Positions 32,470 through 44,290 of a stretch of DNA of 64,000 nt are shown here, piece by piece. Origin of the DNA: Datnioides undecimradiatus (taxonomy: Eukaryota; Chordata; Actinopteri; Lobotiformes; Datnioididae); the NCBI GenBank assembly GCA_008933995.1, contig WARS01001600.1, positions 744,001-808,000 on the forward strand. The letters are read 5' to 3'. Under the pieces are notes generated by a model, which did not search any database, was not told the DNA's origin, and was given only the letters and a program-made list of their open reading frames with translations. Each line of letters begins with the position of its first letter. Positions within the stretch are counted from its first letter, which is position 1. A program made the position numbers and the translations under genes.

Positions 32470-32525
32470 ACCAGCTGCCAATCATCGTTAACAGCACAGT
32501 CATAAATGCATAATGACCCCGAGGC
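32470..32525 (-). promoter_or_regulatory. candidate alpi proximal promoter motifs
   Basis: Upstream of the alpi start codon lie an inverted CCAAT box (32478-32482), an HNF1-like GTTAAC (32487-32492) and a CDX-type TTTATG (32501-32506 on the minus strand). HNF1 and CDX factors drive intestinal genes, which fits the gene's identity. The motifs are short and untested. Confidence 0.35.
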
Positions 32526-32800
32526 CTTTGGCAGGTTTACGACCTCTGACAGAAAGGACTGCCTCATGTCATGGTCGACAGAAACAGGTGATAAAAGCTC
32601 TAAATATCCTGAAATATCTATACGACTAAACTCATAAATGTATGTGTCACTTTGAACCGGTGAACAGCATCTGACAAACGCTTTAAATCAGAGGAATTAA
32701 TTATTGACCGTCGTCAACGCTTTGATGATCGTGTTTATTTAGGGCATTATTTATGATGCAGTGCTAAAGATCAAGGGCGTGATGGTGAATGTACCCAACC

Positions 32801-32828
32801 GTGTGTGTGTGTGTGTGTGTGTGTGTGA
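32801..32828. repeat. (GT)n microsatellite
   Basis: About 13 GT units upstream of alpi. Confidence 0.9.
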
Positions 32829-33739
32829 TTTTTAATCATAAATGCACTGTATCTGACAGATAATGCAGCAGGGGATACAGTTATGTAAGAGAGGAAGACA
32901 GAGTCCACGGGGACTCGAGCTGCATGGCACAAACACTCGGCCATCATCTGTTTTCCCATGAATACATCAGCAAGAGAAGACTATTTGTATTGGGACTCGT
33001 GTTTTGTTCCATCGCAGACATAAAACAGGAGGTAACACAGCAGCTGATACTAAAAGCATGTTTTACTTCTTATTCAACAGGTAGCATGCGTCACACTGAT
33101 AATGGGACATTAATCGGAGCTAATTTAAACACCCACTGTTCCCACTGAGGTCACCGGTTAGCCTTGTGAAAGCAGACGGGCCATTGATGACGAGCACTGT
33201 GTTTATATGCAAAATGGTTTTTTTGTTAATGAAAGCCTGTAGAGCTGCCGAGAGGAGAAGAGAGGGGCTCAGCGCTCTGCCAGTGAGGGTGTGAAGAGGA
33301 AAAGGACGAGGAAGACATTAAAAAAACAACAAGAGAGGGAAACTTTGAGCTCGGCCTCAAAAATATGAATCAGTCATCAAAGTGGGAACAGGTGAACACC
33401 ATCAAAGCGGCTTCGCAGCTAATTTTAATATCATAGGTGATGCATGTGGGCCAGAGGCAGTTCCTCAAAGAGTAATGACAACTTAGAAGACGTGATTCAT
33501 CCAGGACCGGACTCCGTTTTCCACTGCAGTAACCTTTGTGCAACAGTGCAACAAGCATGTTAACTTTAAATATAACCGTATCCTGAAAGTCACCAGTCAG
33601 AAAATCAATGTTTTTATGATCGATAAGTGATTGGAAAGGAGCAAATAAAAGCTTTCTGGGTAATAGTTGTTGAAAATTATGTCATTTTTTTAAATTTTAG
33701 ATCAGCCAGTCAAATGAAAAGTACTTTAATACTGAAATA

Positions 33740-34150
33740 CAGTCCACAGTCCCAGCAGCCCTGGGAGGCTTCAGATTTAAGCTAAATGCTAATGCCAGCA
33801 TGCTAACGCTGCAAGCATTAAGCAAGTGCAATGTTCATCATGTCAGCCATGTTAGTCGAGCGCGTTAGCATGCTAACAGATTACACCTAAACACCAAGTG
33901 CGGCTCGGGCTGAGCGGAACGTCGTTAGTTTTTGCAGAAACTGGGACATAAAGTAAAAAAAATGACCTGAAGCTTTGGACAAATTATCGGTGAGCTGATG
34001 GCGGCGTGAGAGGAAAAGCATGAACATGGTAATGGATCATTAGGATTCATCTGCTGGGGACCACGAACGTCTCTGCAAGGTTCATGGATTGGTTGGGAGA
34101 TCAGTGGAGCAAACGATGACCTGCCAGTGCAGAGCCACGCTGCCGGTGCT
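33740..34150. mobile_element. dispersed percomorph repeat copy
   Basis: The sequence gctaaatgctaatgccagca, tgctaacgctgcaag, gcgttagcatgctaacagat, then cggctcgggctgagcggaac and ggattcatctgctggggacc reproduces, with substitutions, a repeat found all through percomorph genomes. It carries no gene. Confidence 0.75.
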
Positions 34151-34366
34151 GCTACTTGTTTAATAGAAGTGATCATAATTTGGTTCTCATCACTCAGACG
34201 CCGCAGTGACAAACACATCGGTCAGTCATGGTCACTGTGGTGATGTTTGCTGTGGAGGTTTCAGGTGCAATGATCTGACACCGCAGTGGAAACGATGAGG
34301 ATATTAATCCAGGTTTAATAATAGTTATGTTATTAATCAAACGTGGGACTGAGAAACAAACCTGAC

Positions 34367-34549
34367 CTTGAACGTACTGGAAGTGCGCGGACTGCAGCTC
34401 TGTGGAGGCGGAGCAGAGTGTGACAGCTTGAGTGGGTTGGTGTGGTACACGGCGTGGTGAGTGTTGTCAGTGATGCTGGTGAAGCGACGCGGCCGCGCTC
34501 TGTCCTCACTGGCGTGGGGCTCAGCAGACTGGAGCACGCCCGCCGCCAT
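34367..34549 (-). other. exon-like open segment Y, unknown gene
   Basis: A minus-strand segment of exactly 61 codons between an acceptor (ctctgtagcag) and a donor (TTCAAG|gtcagg), phase 0-0. It begins MAAGVLQSAEPHASEDRARP and includes FTSITDNTHHAVYHTNPL. No family is recognised. It may be an exon of a fast-evolving gene or chance. Confidence 0.3.
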
Positions 34550-36020
34550 CTGCTACAGAGTCTTGATTCATGGCGGTGTGATGGAGGTTCACCGCTTTAC
34601 GATAAACGCTGCGGTGTGTGTTTGTGTACATCTGCTGTGATCTGCAGGTACAGCAGAGAATGGGGTTTTTAAGTTATTACAGACTAAATGCAACACGTGC
34701 AACATGTAAGATGACATGATGAAGGTCTTCACTCAGCGGCGTGTGGCGGTTCAGTCCTGCTGCTGCGGATGCTGGGGTCAGGACAGAGAGGGGTCTACAG
34801 CTGAGCTTCGTCACTGACCTCCAAGGCTAGTCCTGGGAGACCAAGAAGGGGGTGAGGGCAGATCTTCAGGCTGCCAGAAGGAGAACAACTCAGTGTAAAT
34901 GCAAAAGTGGAACATTTTCCATATTTCAATAACAGCAAATAAGATATATTGGTCTCCTATATATCTAAAAATAGCTTTGAGGGATGTCAAGGATACTCCA
35001 AGTGTCTTATGGTGTGGAAAGATCAAAGCAATCTAGTCCCCCCCCCCAGTTAGCTGCTGATTGATCTGTAGCTTTAGCATCTACAGCTTTGAGGCTCAGT
35101 CCAGATGATTCAGACCAGCATCTTCGAGTATGAAGCCAGCTCTATCATGGCTCTTTGTCCTCACTGGAGATGGTAAATAGTGTTTACCTTTAAGCTCATA
35201 ACTCCTCCACCAGCAGCAACCGTTAGGCCGCGCTCTACAGCAGCGAGATTCAAAGTGTTTCTGGTAAAGGTTGAGAGAGAACCAGAGCAGGGACACCCTT
35301 CTACTGTACTGTATTGCTGCATATGAAACTGGGCCTACAGTGAGATGCAGTGTGGCCTAATAGTCCATTAATACATGTCTTGTTATGGTGCATACAGTAA
35401 TAAGCTATTAGAATAATGGGGATAATCTCCCTGGAGCAATAAGCCTCTTTATGGCTGTGAGCCTCTCATAGTTTGAAGAAACACAGTGACTGGCTGCTGA
35501 CTCATCGTAACTGTCGTAGCTGCAAGTGATCAGCAGCAGATCGACAGCTTCAGCCTGTCTGATCTTCAGCTTCAGTCTCCCAGCTCATCCACTGCTGCCA
35601 AAGTTTGCTTCAATCATTTAATATTTAATATTTAAATGAGACTTTGTCACCGACCCAGAGGCCGGGACACTTAAATGCTGTAACACTTTAATGTGTATTT
35701 ATGTGTAACAGTGTATGCAGACAGAGATATGAAGGCATTCAGTTCAAACGTCATTAAACGCAGGTTGTGACTTGTGGTTTCAGCAGAACTAAATGAAAGT
35801 GATATAATTACAGTTTAACCTACATTTATTATATTTTATATATATTATTGTCAGTTGTTTGGCATAAAATACTCGAGAAGTATAAAATTGTCATTAAAAA
35901 CAATTAACATACTGTACATGGGGAGCAAGTACAGTGCAATGGCGCCCTCTAGTGTATTTGGGATAGTGAAACCTAAAGCTTGCCTTCCAGTGAGTGTGAT
36001 ACTAAACTACACCAGGCTTG

Positions 36021-36077
36021 GAGCTGCTGCTGCTGCTGCTGCCGCTGCTGCTGCCGCTGCCGCTGCCGCTGCCGCCC
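36021..36077. repeat. GCN trinucleotide repeat
   Basis: About 19 units of gct and gcc. The plus-strand frame would encode poly-Ala inside a 116-codon ORF (35855-36205) that is otherwise not gene-like. Confidence 0.9.
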
Positions 36078-38663
36078 TGGGAGGAGTTTTCAATCTAGAA
36101 CTGTACGAAATGTACAAAAACCTGCTCACTAAACTAGATCCAGTGGGGTCCAAACGTCTGAGCACTTCCAAAGTAAAGTATTTGAATGAATTTAACATGA
36201 AGTAAATAAATCACAGTGTACTAATATTTACTGATAGAAATGTGTGTATGCACATGCTTCTTGTGCAAAGCATAATGTTCACCTTCGTGAGTGATCTTTG
36301 ACTCTCTGTAGTTTAACTTTGTTCCCAAGTTTGTCACCAGTACAATGTAAATAGACCGCAGCCTTGCAGGATGGTTGTGCAGCATCTGGACCTGCACACA
36401 GGACGAGAGCACACTTAGAGCTCGGCAACTTGGGATGTGGATATTTTTTGGATTTACCTGCTTCAATTCACCCACATTACGAATTGCACACACTTCAGAC
36501 GTGCACTCAGCAGATGTGCACAGGGGGACGTCCTCTAAACCATTAAAAACTCATTAGCAGGCAGCAGATGCAGATAAACGCTACTCAACAAATGTATTTA
36601 AATCCTCTTGCAGATGGCTTCAGATGGCATCACTGCAATATCCAAAGACCATCGAGCAGATGTACAGTCTTAAGTAAATGTCAAACCAGAGACTCCATCC
36701 AAACCTCACTGGTATCCGTCCAACCAGCAGTTAGTTTGTTGCTTTTTGCAGCTCAAACCCAGATTGCTGCATTGTTGCGTCTAACGTCTGGACCATGAAT
36801 AACTGAAGTATATCTCAAGGTGACCCATCCAAGAGTCAAGAAGACGACACGGTGTCCTGTGCATCGTCTCGACCTTCACTCATCTTGTTGTGGACGGACA
36901 TTAGCGGGGGATGGCTGCTACTCTAAAACAGTCAATCAAAACACACCGATCCACATGGAAAAGAGAAGATCAGCTCGTGGGGACACGTCAGTAATCTCTC
37001 TCTCTCTTTCTCTCTCTGCAGAAGCTATAACAGACTGCGCTGCGGTGGCCGCGTGGCCTTTTACCTCTCCCCACTATCCTGTGCAAATATGCTTTGGAAG
37101 GATTACATGGAAAGGAATGATAGGTCCACCGGTGACGCAACAGTGTGGAAATGTCATCTGAAAACCGGGCCCAGCTGAGTGTGACACCGCAGCCGAGTGG
37201 AAGAAGGTTAAAGATAAGACGCTCCCCTTCCCCCCCGAGGCTCAGCGTGGCAGCGGGGAGAGAGCAGGTCTCGTAACAAGTGCGATAAACTGATAAGCGC
37301 AGTTTGAGATGATGGCCTGACTCTGGGTAGGGTTACACACAGGTTGGGTTACAGCCTACACAGGTTCCTGCTGTTAATCTATTGTGTGGAGAGCTGCTGG
37401 ACAGACAACACCTGAGTGTCTGGGCGTGCTGTGACGAGCTCAGGTCAGAGATGATCACCCGCCTCAGATGTTCAACCCAAACTGCTGTTTATTCGTGTTT
37501 TATGAAGCAGGGTTTGCTGAGCACACACACGCTCTGGGAGCATGATGCATTCAGGGGCCTCCAGCACAACCACACTGTTCTATTTGCGGCTGAGAGCCCA
37601 CTCCCCTCACCACTGCTGGTGTTTGTACAGTCTGGAGACTTTCCCTCTCTGCCACAGGTCCAGTCCACGACACAGGCGTGTTATTCAGACACGTAGCCTG
37701 TGTCGCTGCTTTGGAGCGTAGTGCTGTATTTCCAGGGCAGTGTCCGGCTAACGTGACCTGCCTGTGTTCAGAGCCGGGGGAGAAACCGGAGCATCCGGAG
37801 GATTCTGGTTACCTGGACAGACATTACCTGTCTGTACTCTGCCTTTAATCACACTGATGTAATGAGAGTGTGTGGTTTGGTTATGCAGAGCACACACTCT
37901 GTGCTTTTTCAGTCTGTTGCTGAAAAAGAGAAAGCTCCTCTGCACATCTCATCTGTTTCTATTGTGTCAGGATGTAAAAGGAGCAGACAGTGTTTCATTC
38001 TGTGGTGAGCTTCGTTCACATATTCTGTTACTTTAAAACTGTGCTGATGAAGTAGATACTGGAGCTGTCAGATTCCAGTTCTCCTCACTTTTCCTGGCTC
38101 TCATCACGTTGTCAAACATAAGTTTTGCTAAGATTTGAACATTAACTATAACGAAGTTTTAATTCCAGGAATATGTCGCATCTCATGTCACCTCCAACAG
38201 CTACTGTCCTCGATGCGGTTTACTAGCGAACCTCCACTCAAAGCAGGAGTCGGTGGCACAGCTGTAGTCTGACCTGCCACCCTGACGCCACACACACCAG
38301 CTCCCGCTGTGTGTCCAAGATCATGAACCGGATCCCTCTGTGTTGGAGCTCAACCTGCAGCAGACCTGTGGGTGAAATCAGAATTGTCAGACTGACTGAA
38401 CAGAGCTGCTGTTGTGTAACACCACGTGTAATCTGTCCTGAGAATCGCTGCAGTGGCTTTAAGATTCAAATACATCTGTAAAACGTTTCACTGGCTCCAT
38501 AAGAACTAAAACTGTTTATTTGAACGGCAGAGGCTGAATCCCAGGGCAGCGTCAGATCCTGTGTGATGAACAACTGAACTGTGCAGCCTCACTGTTGTTT
38601 CCCGCTTGTTTGTCCGTCTTTAACTCAGCCAACTTCTTATGTAACCCAACAGTGAAGTCTTAC

Positions 38664-39090
38664 TTTCTGGAGTTCCCCGAGAACTCCAGCGCTGCGAAGC
38701 CTCGTCTGTGGCCAACGATCACTTTGGAAACATGGGGATGACATCACGGATGCGTCATCCGCTTCTATCTTCAGTCTGCTGCGGTCCTCGCCGCCGGTTA
38801 CATCACTTCTCCCAGTGGCCACAGCTCGCAGTCTCATGGTCAGACTCATCCTGAGACGCTGGAGCCTCGGGGGTCGTGGATCAGCGAGCATCGGATACAT
38901 GTCAGCAGCTGCAGGGTCCTTCTTCAAACTAAATGTTTCAATCACTGAGGGTTCATCAGAACGGGGACCAAACACCAAAGTGTCAGCAGGCTGAAATCCT
39001 GCACTAGGGGCCAAACGAGGAAAGAGGGACTCTGGACTCAGGTTTCCACATTTTGTGCGGGCTTGACGGCGGCTCGACGCATCGGTCCTC
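38664..39090 (-). other. exon-like open segment X, unknown gene
   Basis: A 427-bp minus-strand segment, open in one frame (phase 2 in, 0 out). It lies between a strong acceptor (gttttctttcag) and a donor (CAGAAA|gtaaga). It encodes about 142 residues, including TLVFGPRSDEPSVIETFSLK and PRLQRLRMSLTMRLRAVATG. No family is recognised. Its outgoing phase fits segment Y. Confidence 0.3.
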
Positions 39091-39255
39091 CTGAAAGAAA
39101 ACAAAACTGAAACACAGGACAGTAAAAACCCACCCACGCTGCCACAGAGCTGCGTCTGGATGTCTCAGGCCCACAGCAGCAGGAGCATCGGGCTGCACGC
39201 CAGCAGCCGTCACAAACGCACAAGCATGGGAGTTTCTCTTTTCTTGGCAACGATC

Positions 39256-39261
39256 TTTATT
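39256..39261 (-). other. eif4g1: candidate distal polyadenylation signal of eif4g1
   Basis: AATAAA on the minus strand at the end of the AT-rich block. It is the most distal hexamer before the composition changes. Confidence 0.35.
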
Positions 39262-40647
39262 ATCTCTTCCAGTTTCGGATGTGAAAAGAGGCATTAATTT
39301 TCTTTAATTAAATATCTTTTTAATAAAGTAAAGCAAAAAAATATTTACAAATTTTCAATTAAATTGTAATCAATGACTTGGGTTGGATAATTACAAGCAC
39401 CTTCTGCCAGCTGAGGAGAGAAAATATAAATACAGGGAAAAGAGCTTTTTTTTCTGAAAATAAAACAAAAAAAAACAACAAAAAAACAAAAACAAACTTC
39501 ATCATATATTTACAGAACTCTCCTGAAATGCATTTCCACTCGTGGAAGCAGAAAAGGCCTTAGGATTCGTACTGTTAAACTATTTTTAAAGTCCTTTTTC
39601 ATTTAAGAGGATTTTCATCGTATACTTTTTTTATTTTTCAAAGTTTCAATAACGATATTTTATCTTTTTAAAATCCGATATCGGGCTTTGTAGGAAGGTG
39701 CAGCCGCGAGCCCTCGCTCTTGCTCTCCCCTTTCTCAGTCCGTGGTTTGTTTGCTGAAGCGCAGGAAACGGGTGGAACAGACACACTGGAGGGTTTACCG
39801 GGGTCTGGGGCGTGGTCGAGGGGACGCGTCGGAACCCCCCCCCCAGCAGCAGAACGGCCAGTGTCCGTCGCGCCTCCCGACAGCGACGCCGTCCTCCGTA
39901 AAAGTCTGTGTGAAATCCTCGGGAGTCCACAACCGTTACTCTGACTCCTAACTGAAATGTCCGTTAGACAGCTCTCGCCACTTTTCTTTGTAGTTTTCTA
40001 TTTTTATTACAAAACACACACTCCAATCATCCAACACCGGAAAAAGAGAAAGGAAAGCTAGCCGTCTACATTAGCCTCATGTAGATCAAACAGCGTACAT
40101 GTGACATGACAACGTTGCTGTGTCGTGTCCACATGACAGAGGATGAAGTCATCAAAAATATAGATGTGAACAGCCTTTTAAAGTTAATATATCTGTCATT
40201 CAGCAAAGTGTCTTGAATAGTGTTGCCGTGGCGACGAGAAGCCATTTGAAAACTGGAGATACACCTCAAAAAAAAAATACTGAAGGAAACGGCGTCGTCT
40301 CCCACGGCTCGTAACGCTCCTCAGCATCCTCTCTCTCTCTCTCTCTCACCTGTCCTCCCCGTTTCATCCTGTAATTTCATTTGTTTCAAAAAGACATTCG
40401 GTTTGCGCGAGGAAAAAAAAACAAGAAACCCGAAAAAAACAAAAACAAAAACAAAAAAATAACATGATCGAACGTTCGATCCATAATACGATCTCTCCCA
40501 GTTGAAGAATTTTTTTCTTGCTTTTTTTTCTGTTTATGCAGAAGGATTTTGCTGATTCAGTGTTTTCTGAATCATCCACAGAACATTCGCTCTCCCCAGG
40601 GATCCCCTCCGAGCTCCCGGCGGCTCTCCCGGCGGCTCCGAGGGGCC
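39256..40647 (-). other. eif4g1: eif4g1 3'UTR (inferred extent)
   Basis: AT-rich DNA follows the stop codon. AATAAA hexamers occur on the minus strand at 40008-40003, 39635-39630 and 39261-39256, so several 3' ends are possible. U-rich runs at about 40530-40410, including TTTTG repeats, may be regulatory. The true end is not determined. Confidence 0.5.
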
Positions 40648-42047
40648 CTAGCTGTTGTCGGACTCGTCCTCGGCCTCGCGGAGCCAAGTGAAGAAGGCGG
40701 TGACGGACTTGAGGGCCACGCCCTTGCCCTGCTGCTCGGCGGGGTCTTTGCTCGACTCCCACTTGTAGAAGGCCTCCTCTTTGATCACGTCCTCGTCGTA
40801 AAGAGTGTCAAAGAACATCCGCAGCAGATCTGACGGAGGGAGCAGAGACGGGACGTGGTTATTTGAATGACAAATCCATAGAAATAACAAACAAACAAAC
40901 AAACATGAGCCACTCACTGGCAGGTTGCTCCATCTGCACCATCAGGGCCTGCAGGGCGTACAGGGCCTGCAGCTCCTTCTGCTCATCCTTCAGGTACTTC
41001 TGCAGCAGCTTGGCCCTCTGCTTGATCTGCTCGCCGTCCACCTTGTAGGGGTTCTCACCTGCAGGCAGTCATTACGGGAAAACTGCATCATACGAGGCTC
41101 CAAAAACAAACAGCTACACTGGGCTTTGTCTAGAGACACGCAGTTTTCATTTAGACATGTCTGTTCAACACCAGCTCGGTGAATAGTGAGAAACGGCCTC
41201 ATCCACCATCAGTCGGCTTTAATAAGAGCGTAAAGGCTTGGCGCTGACTCACAGATCACCGCTGACTGGCAGATGCAGGTCATCAGAGCTCTGACGAACA
41301 TGTTGGAGGAGGTCTGCTGCTCGTCGAGGTTGGCCTGCAGGACACAGACAGACGCGCGTTTACTGACGCGCAGGCAGAACAGAACGGCCAACAGCAGCAA
41401 CGCGGTGCTGCAACCAGAGCATCTACACCGCGGCTCTATCACAGGAGCAGGTGAGACTGCTCTGTTTGTATTTATGAGGTCGTGTTTGTATCACAGCAGG
41501 ACCAGTCCTCACTTTATTTAAAGAAACAACATAAGCGGCTCCATTAACATCAGTGAAGATCAGGAACCACACGGAGAAGAAGCACAAACCTCGATCCAGT
41601 CAAAGATCCTCTGGTTGTCGACCTTGTCCTGGATCAGTCTGTCCAGCTGTTTGGTCAGCTCTGCAGAGCTCAGCTCCTTCTTTTTGCTCTTCTCCGACTC
41701 GTCACCCAGGGTGAACTCCACATCCTAGTTAAGACCAGGGAGACAAAAACAAGCTCTTTGACTCGCTGCTGCTGACTCCTCTGCTCCTCTCCTCGATCGG
41801 TGTCTGGAAACAAACTCATGTCCAGCTCTGAGCACAGCAACGTGATAAGGGGGCGACGGGATGTACGTGTGCATGGCTTCTATTGAGACGTATGGATGAT
41901 TGACAACAGCTTTGTGGTCGCCGATGATGCTCGTGAGCGACCGCTCACCTTTTCTGTCACAAACTTGTTGACGTCTACGTCCTCGGGGAGGAAGTCCTTC
42001 CACCGGAGGCCGGCCTCCCTCCACATCGCACCCGCCTTTTTATGGCT
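40648..42047 (-). CDS. eif4g1: eif4g1 C-terminal W2 exons (42047-41949, 41724-41590, 41334-41253, 41058-40918, 40829-40648)
   Basis: The exons encode [40 protein letters not shown] and [47 protein letters not shown]; and [36 protein letters not shown], stop TAG. This is the W2 (eIF5C-like) domain with the C-terminal aromatic/acidic box that recruits Mnk kinases in mammals. Confidence 0.95.
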
Positions 42048-42689
42048 CTGAAAGACGGAGATGCAGCTTGAACACAGACTGAGACACACTCACCCACCGC
42101 ACTGTGGCCAACTTACAGCACAGCCACACGAGCTGTGTAACATAACAATGTATTTGTGTCTCATGTTGTAAATGTTGTTTTAGTGTTTTCCAGCCTGCTG
42201 TGAAGCAGAATGTGAGTTCATACATGAAAATAACTGAATTTAAAATAGTGATTGATCCAAAAAGGACAAGGATATTGATAAACCCCTGGAAGTGAGAAGA
42301 GTGCAGCATCAGATGCAGCACGGCGTGGATACAGGATTTTAATAAACTGGTTCTCACCATTCCTTTGCAGAGTAAAGTGAGGATGTGGACCAGCAGGACT
42401 CCGGCTTTGCCCAGAGGAATCAAAGGCTTTGAAGTCTCCCTGCAGGTGTGAAAAGGTCAACATCAGTCAGACACCAAACCGACAAACCACAAACTTTTCC
42501 TGCCGTTCTCAAATTCCTGCGCGCCGCGCCGCGCAGCCGAGCGAGGCTGGGACCAACCTGAAAAGCTCTCCCATGGGGATGCCTCCCTCATGGAGCATGG
42601 GAGTGATCAGCTCTGCCAGGTACAGCCAGATGTGGGGGATGTCTATCGCCATGTCTTCAGCCACCTCCAGGATCTCCTGAAGCCTGAGG

Positions 42690-42724
<35 letters not shown>

Positions 42725-44247
42725 GCACATATTTCAAAGTTTATCCAAGGTTTAAAGGATGAAGTGCGAACACGTTAAAAGGCTGAAACAGATGGGAAAT
42801 GGAGCAGTATGGCCCCAACCGACACAAACATATGGAAACGGACTTTTTCTGGCTGAGCGCTGAGGTTTAAAGATTTCTTAATTTCAGCAACTGCTTAGAA
42901 AATATGACTTGTCACTGACTCACTGACTAGTTAATGCCAGAAATCCCCTGCAGCTGTTCTCAACTTAATTTCAGTCAACACTCTGTTACGACAGACACAG
43001 AGGGCTTTGCTCCAGTGTCGTTTGTGTGATGTCTCACTCTGCACCACCTTCTCTGGGGCTCCACACTCACCCTTTGTAGTACTGCTGTGTTGGGAGGATG
43101 CCCGTCTTGATGAGCTGGTGCAGCAGCATGCCCATGTGCTCCCTGGCGATGGTGCTGCGCTCCAGCGTCGACTCCAGCCCGTTTCGTACGAACACGAACA
43201 GGAGCTGAGTGCTGTTCATCTCCTGCACACACTGCAGAGCCTCCTGTCGGGGCACAGGGGGACACACAGGTTGCCGTCAGCGTTAAGGACACACACACAC
43301 ACACACGTGTGCAGTCATGGTGTGTTTCAGTGCAAACATCGGTGCATTTTCAGCTCTCTATAAGGCAGTAACAGAGCCGATCTCCGCTCACGTGCACATC
43401 AGTGTGTTACCTTCATGTCGTTGATATGGAGGTACTCTTCAATGATGGCTGTGGACTTCTTGTTCAGCTCTTCCTCGGTCAAGGCAGGCTTGGTGGGGGT
43501 CTGGGGAGGAGGGGGGGTTCCTGTCTCCCGCTTTGCTGTTTACAGACAAAACAGAAAAAAATAAAGGTTTTACTCCACAAATCTGTTCGTGCCAACTTCA
43601 GTTTACCAAACAGGCAAAAGTTCATCTTCTTGTGATTTGTGGAAACATAGTGCGACAGTTTAGGGCTGATGAAAAGGTTTCTGAGCGCATGTTCTGCTTC
43701 TCTTTGGCAGATTTTTTGTTTCTGATGTCCTGTTGAGGGATTTAAACCCTGCCGGCAGCCGCGTGCTGCCACCTACCGCTCTCTTTGCTCCTGGCTCGCT
43801 CTCTGCTGCCTCTGTCTCTGTCGTCTGTCATGCTCGCTACTCTGCGGACAGGATCGGCCGACCCACGCTGCTCCCTCTCGCGGCTCCGCTCCTCGTTCTC
43901 CCGGCTGAAGCTGCGCTTGGTGACCTGCAGCCGGTTTCGATCGCGGTCGTCCCGTCGCTCGTCCCGTCGGTCGAATCGGTCGCTGCCGCGATTCGAGCGG
44001 TCGTAGTTCTCGCCGCGCTCTCGACTCGAGCTGTTTCTGGAGAGCGGGAAAGGGAACAGAGACGTGACACAGCTGCAAACTCTGCGGCGTCCCAGGGTGA
44101 AAGGACTGCGCTGGTCTGTCGCTCACCTCTGAGGAACTCGTCTGTCTGAGTCCAGTGAAGAGCCTGAGGAGGACGCAGGCTGCTGTAAGGCCGAGAACCT
44201 GTTCAGAGTGCTGGTGGCTGGACGGCCGCCTGACTCTGATCCTGGAC

Positions 44248-44290
<43 letters not shown>

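Larger units (their letters stand above)
32526..39250. other. intergenic region between alpi and eif4g1
   Basis: No recognised gene. It contains a (GT)n tract, a teleost dispersed repeat (33740-34150), a GCN repeat (36021-36077), CTCF-like sites, and two exon-like open segments at 34367-34549 and 38664-39090 of unknown identity. Confidence 0.55.

Noticed and set aside
32386..32481. In-frame extension of alpi upstream of the chosen start
   Set aside because: The extension has no ATG start and would bury the signal peptide. The ATG at 32385 starts a typical signal sequence in good context.
39004..39294. Frame reading EDRCVEPPSSPHK across segment X
   Set aside because: It reads through the likely acceptor and stops inside the segment. 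Another frame stays open to the donor, so it was preferred.
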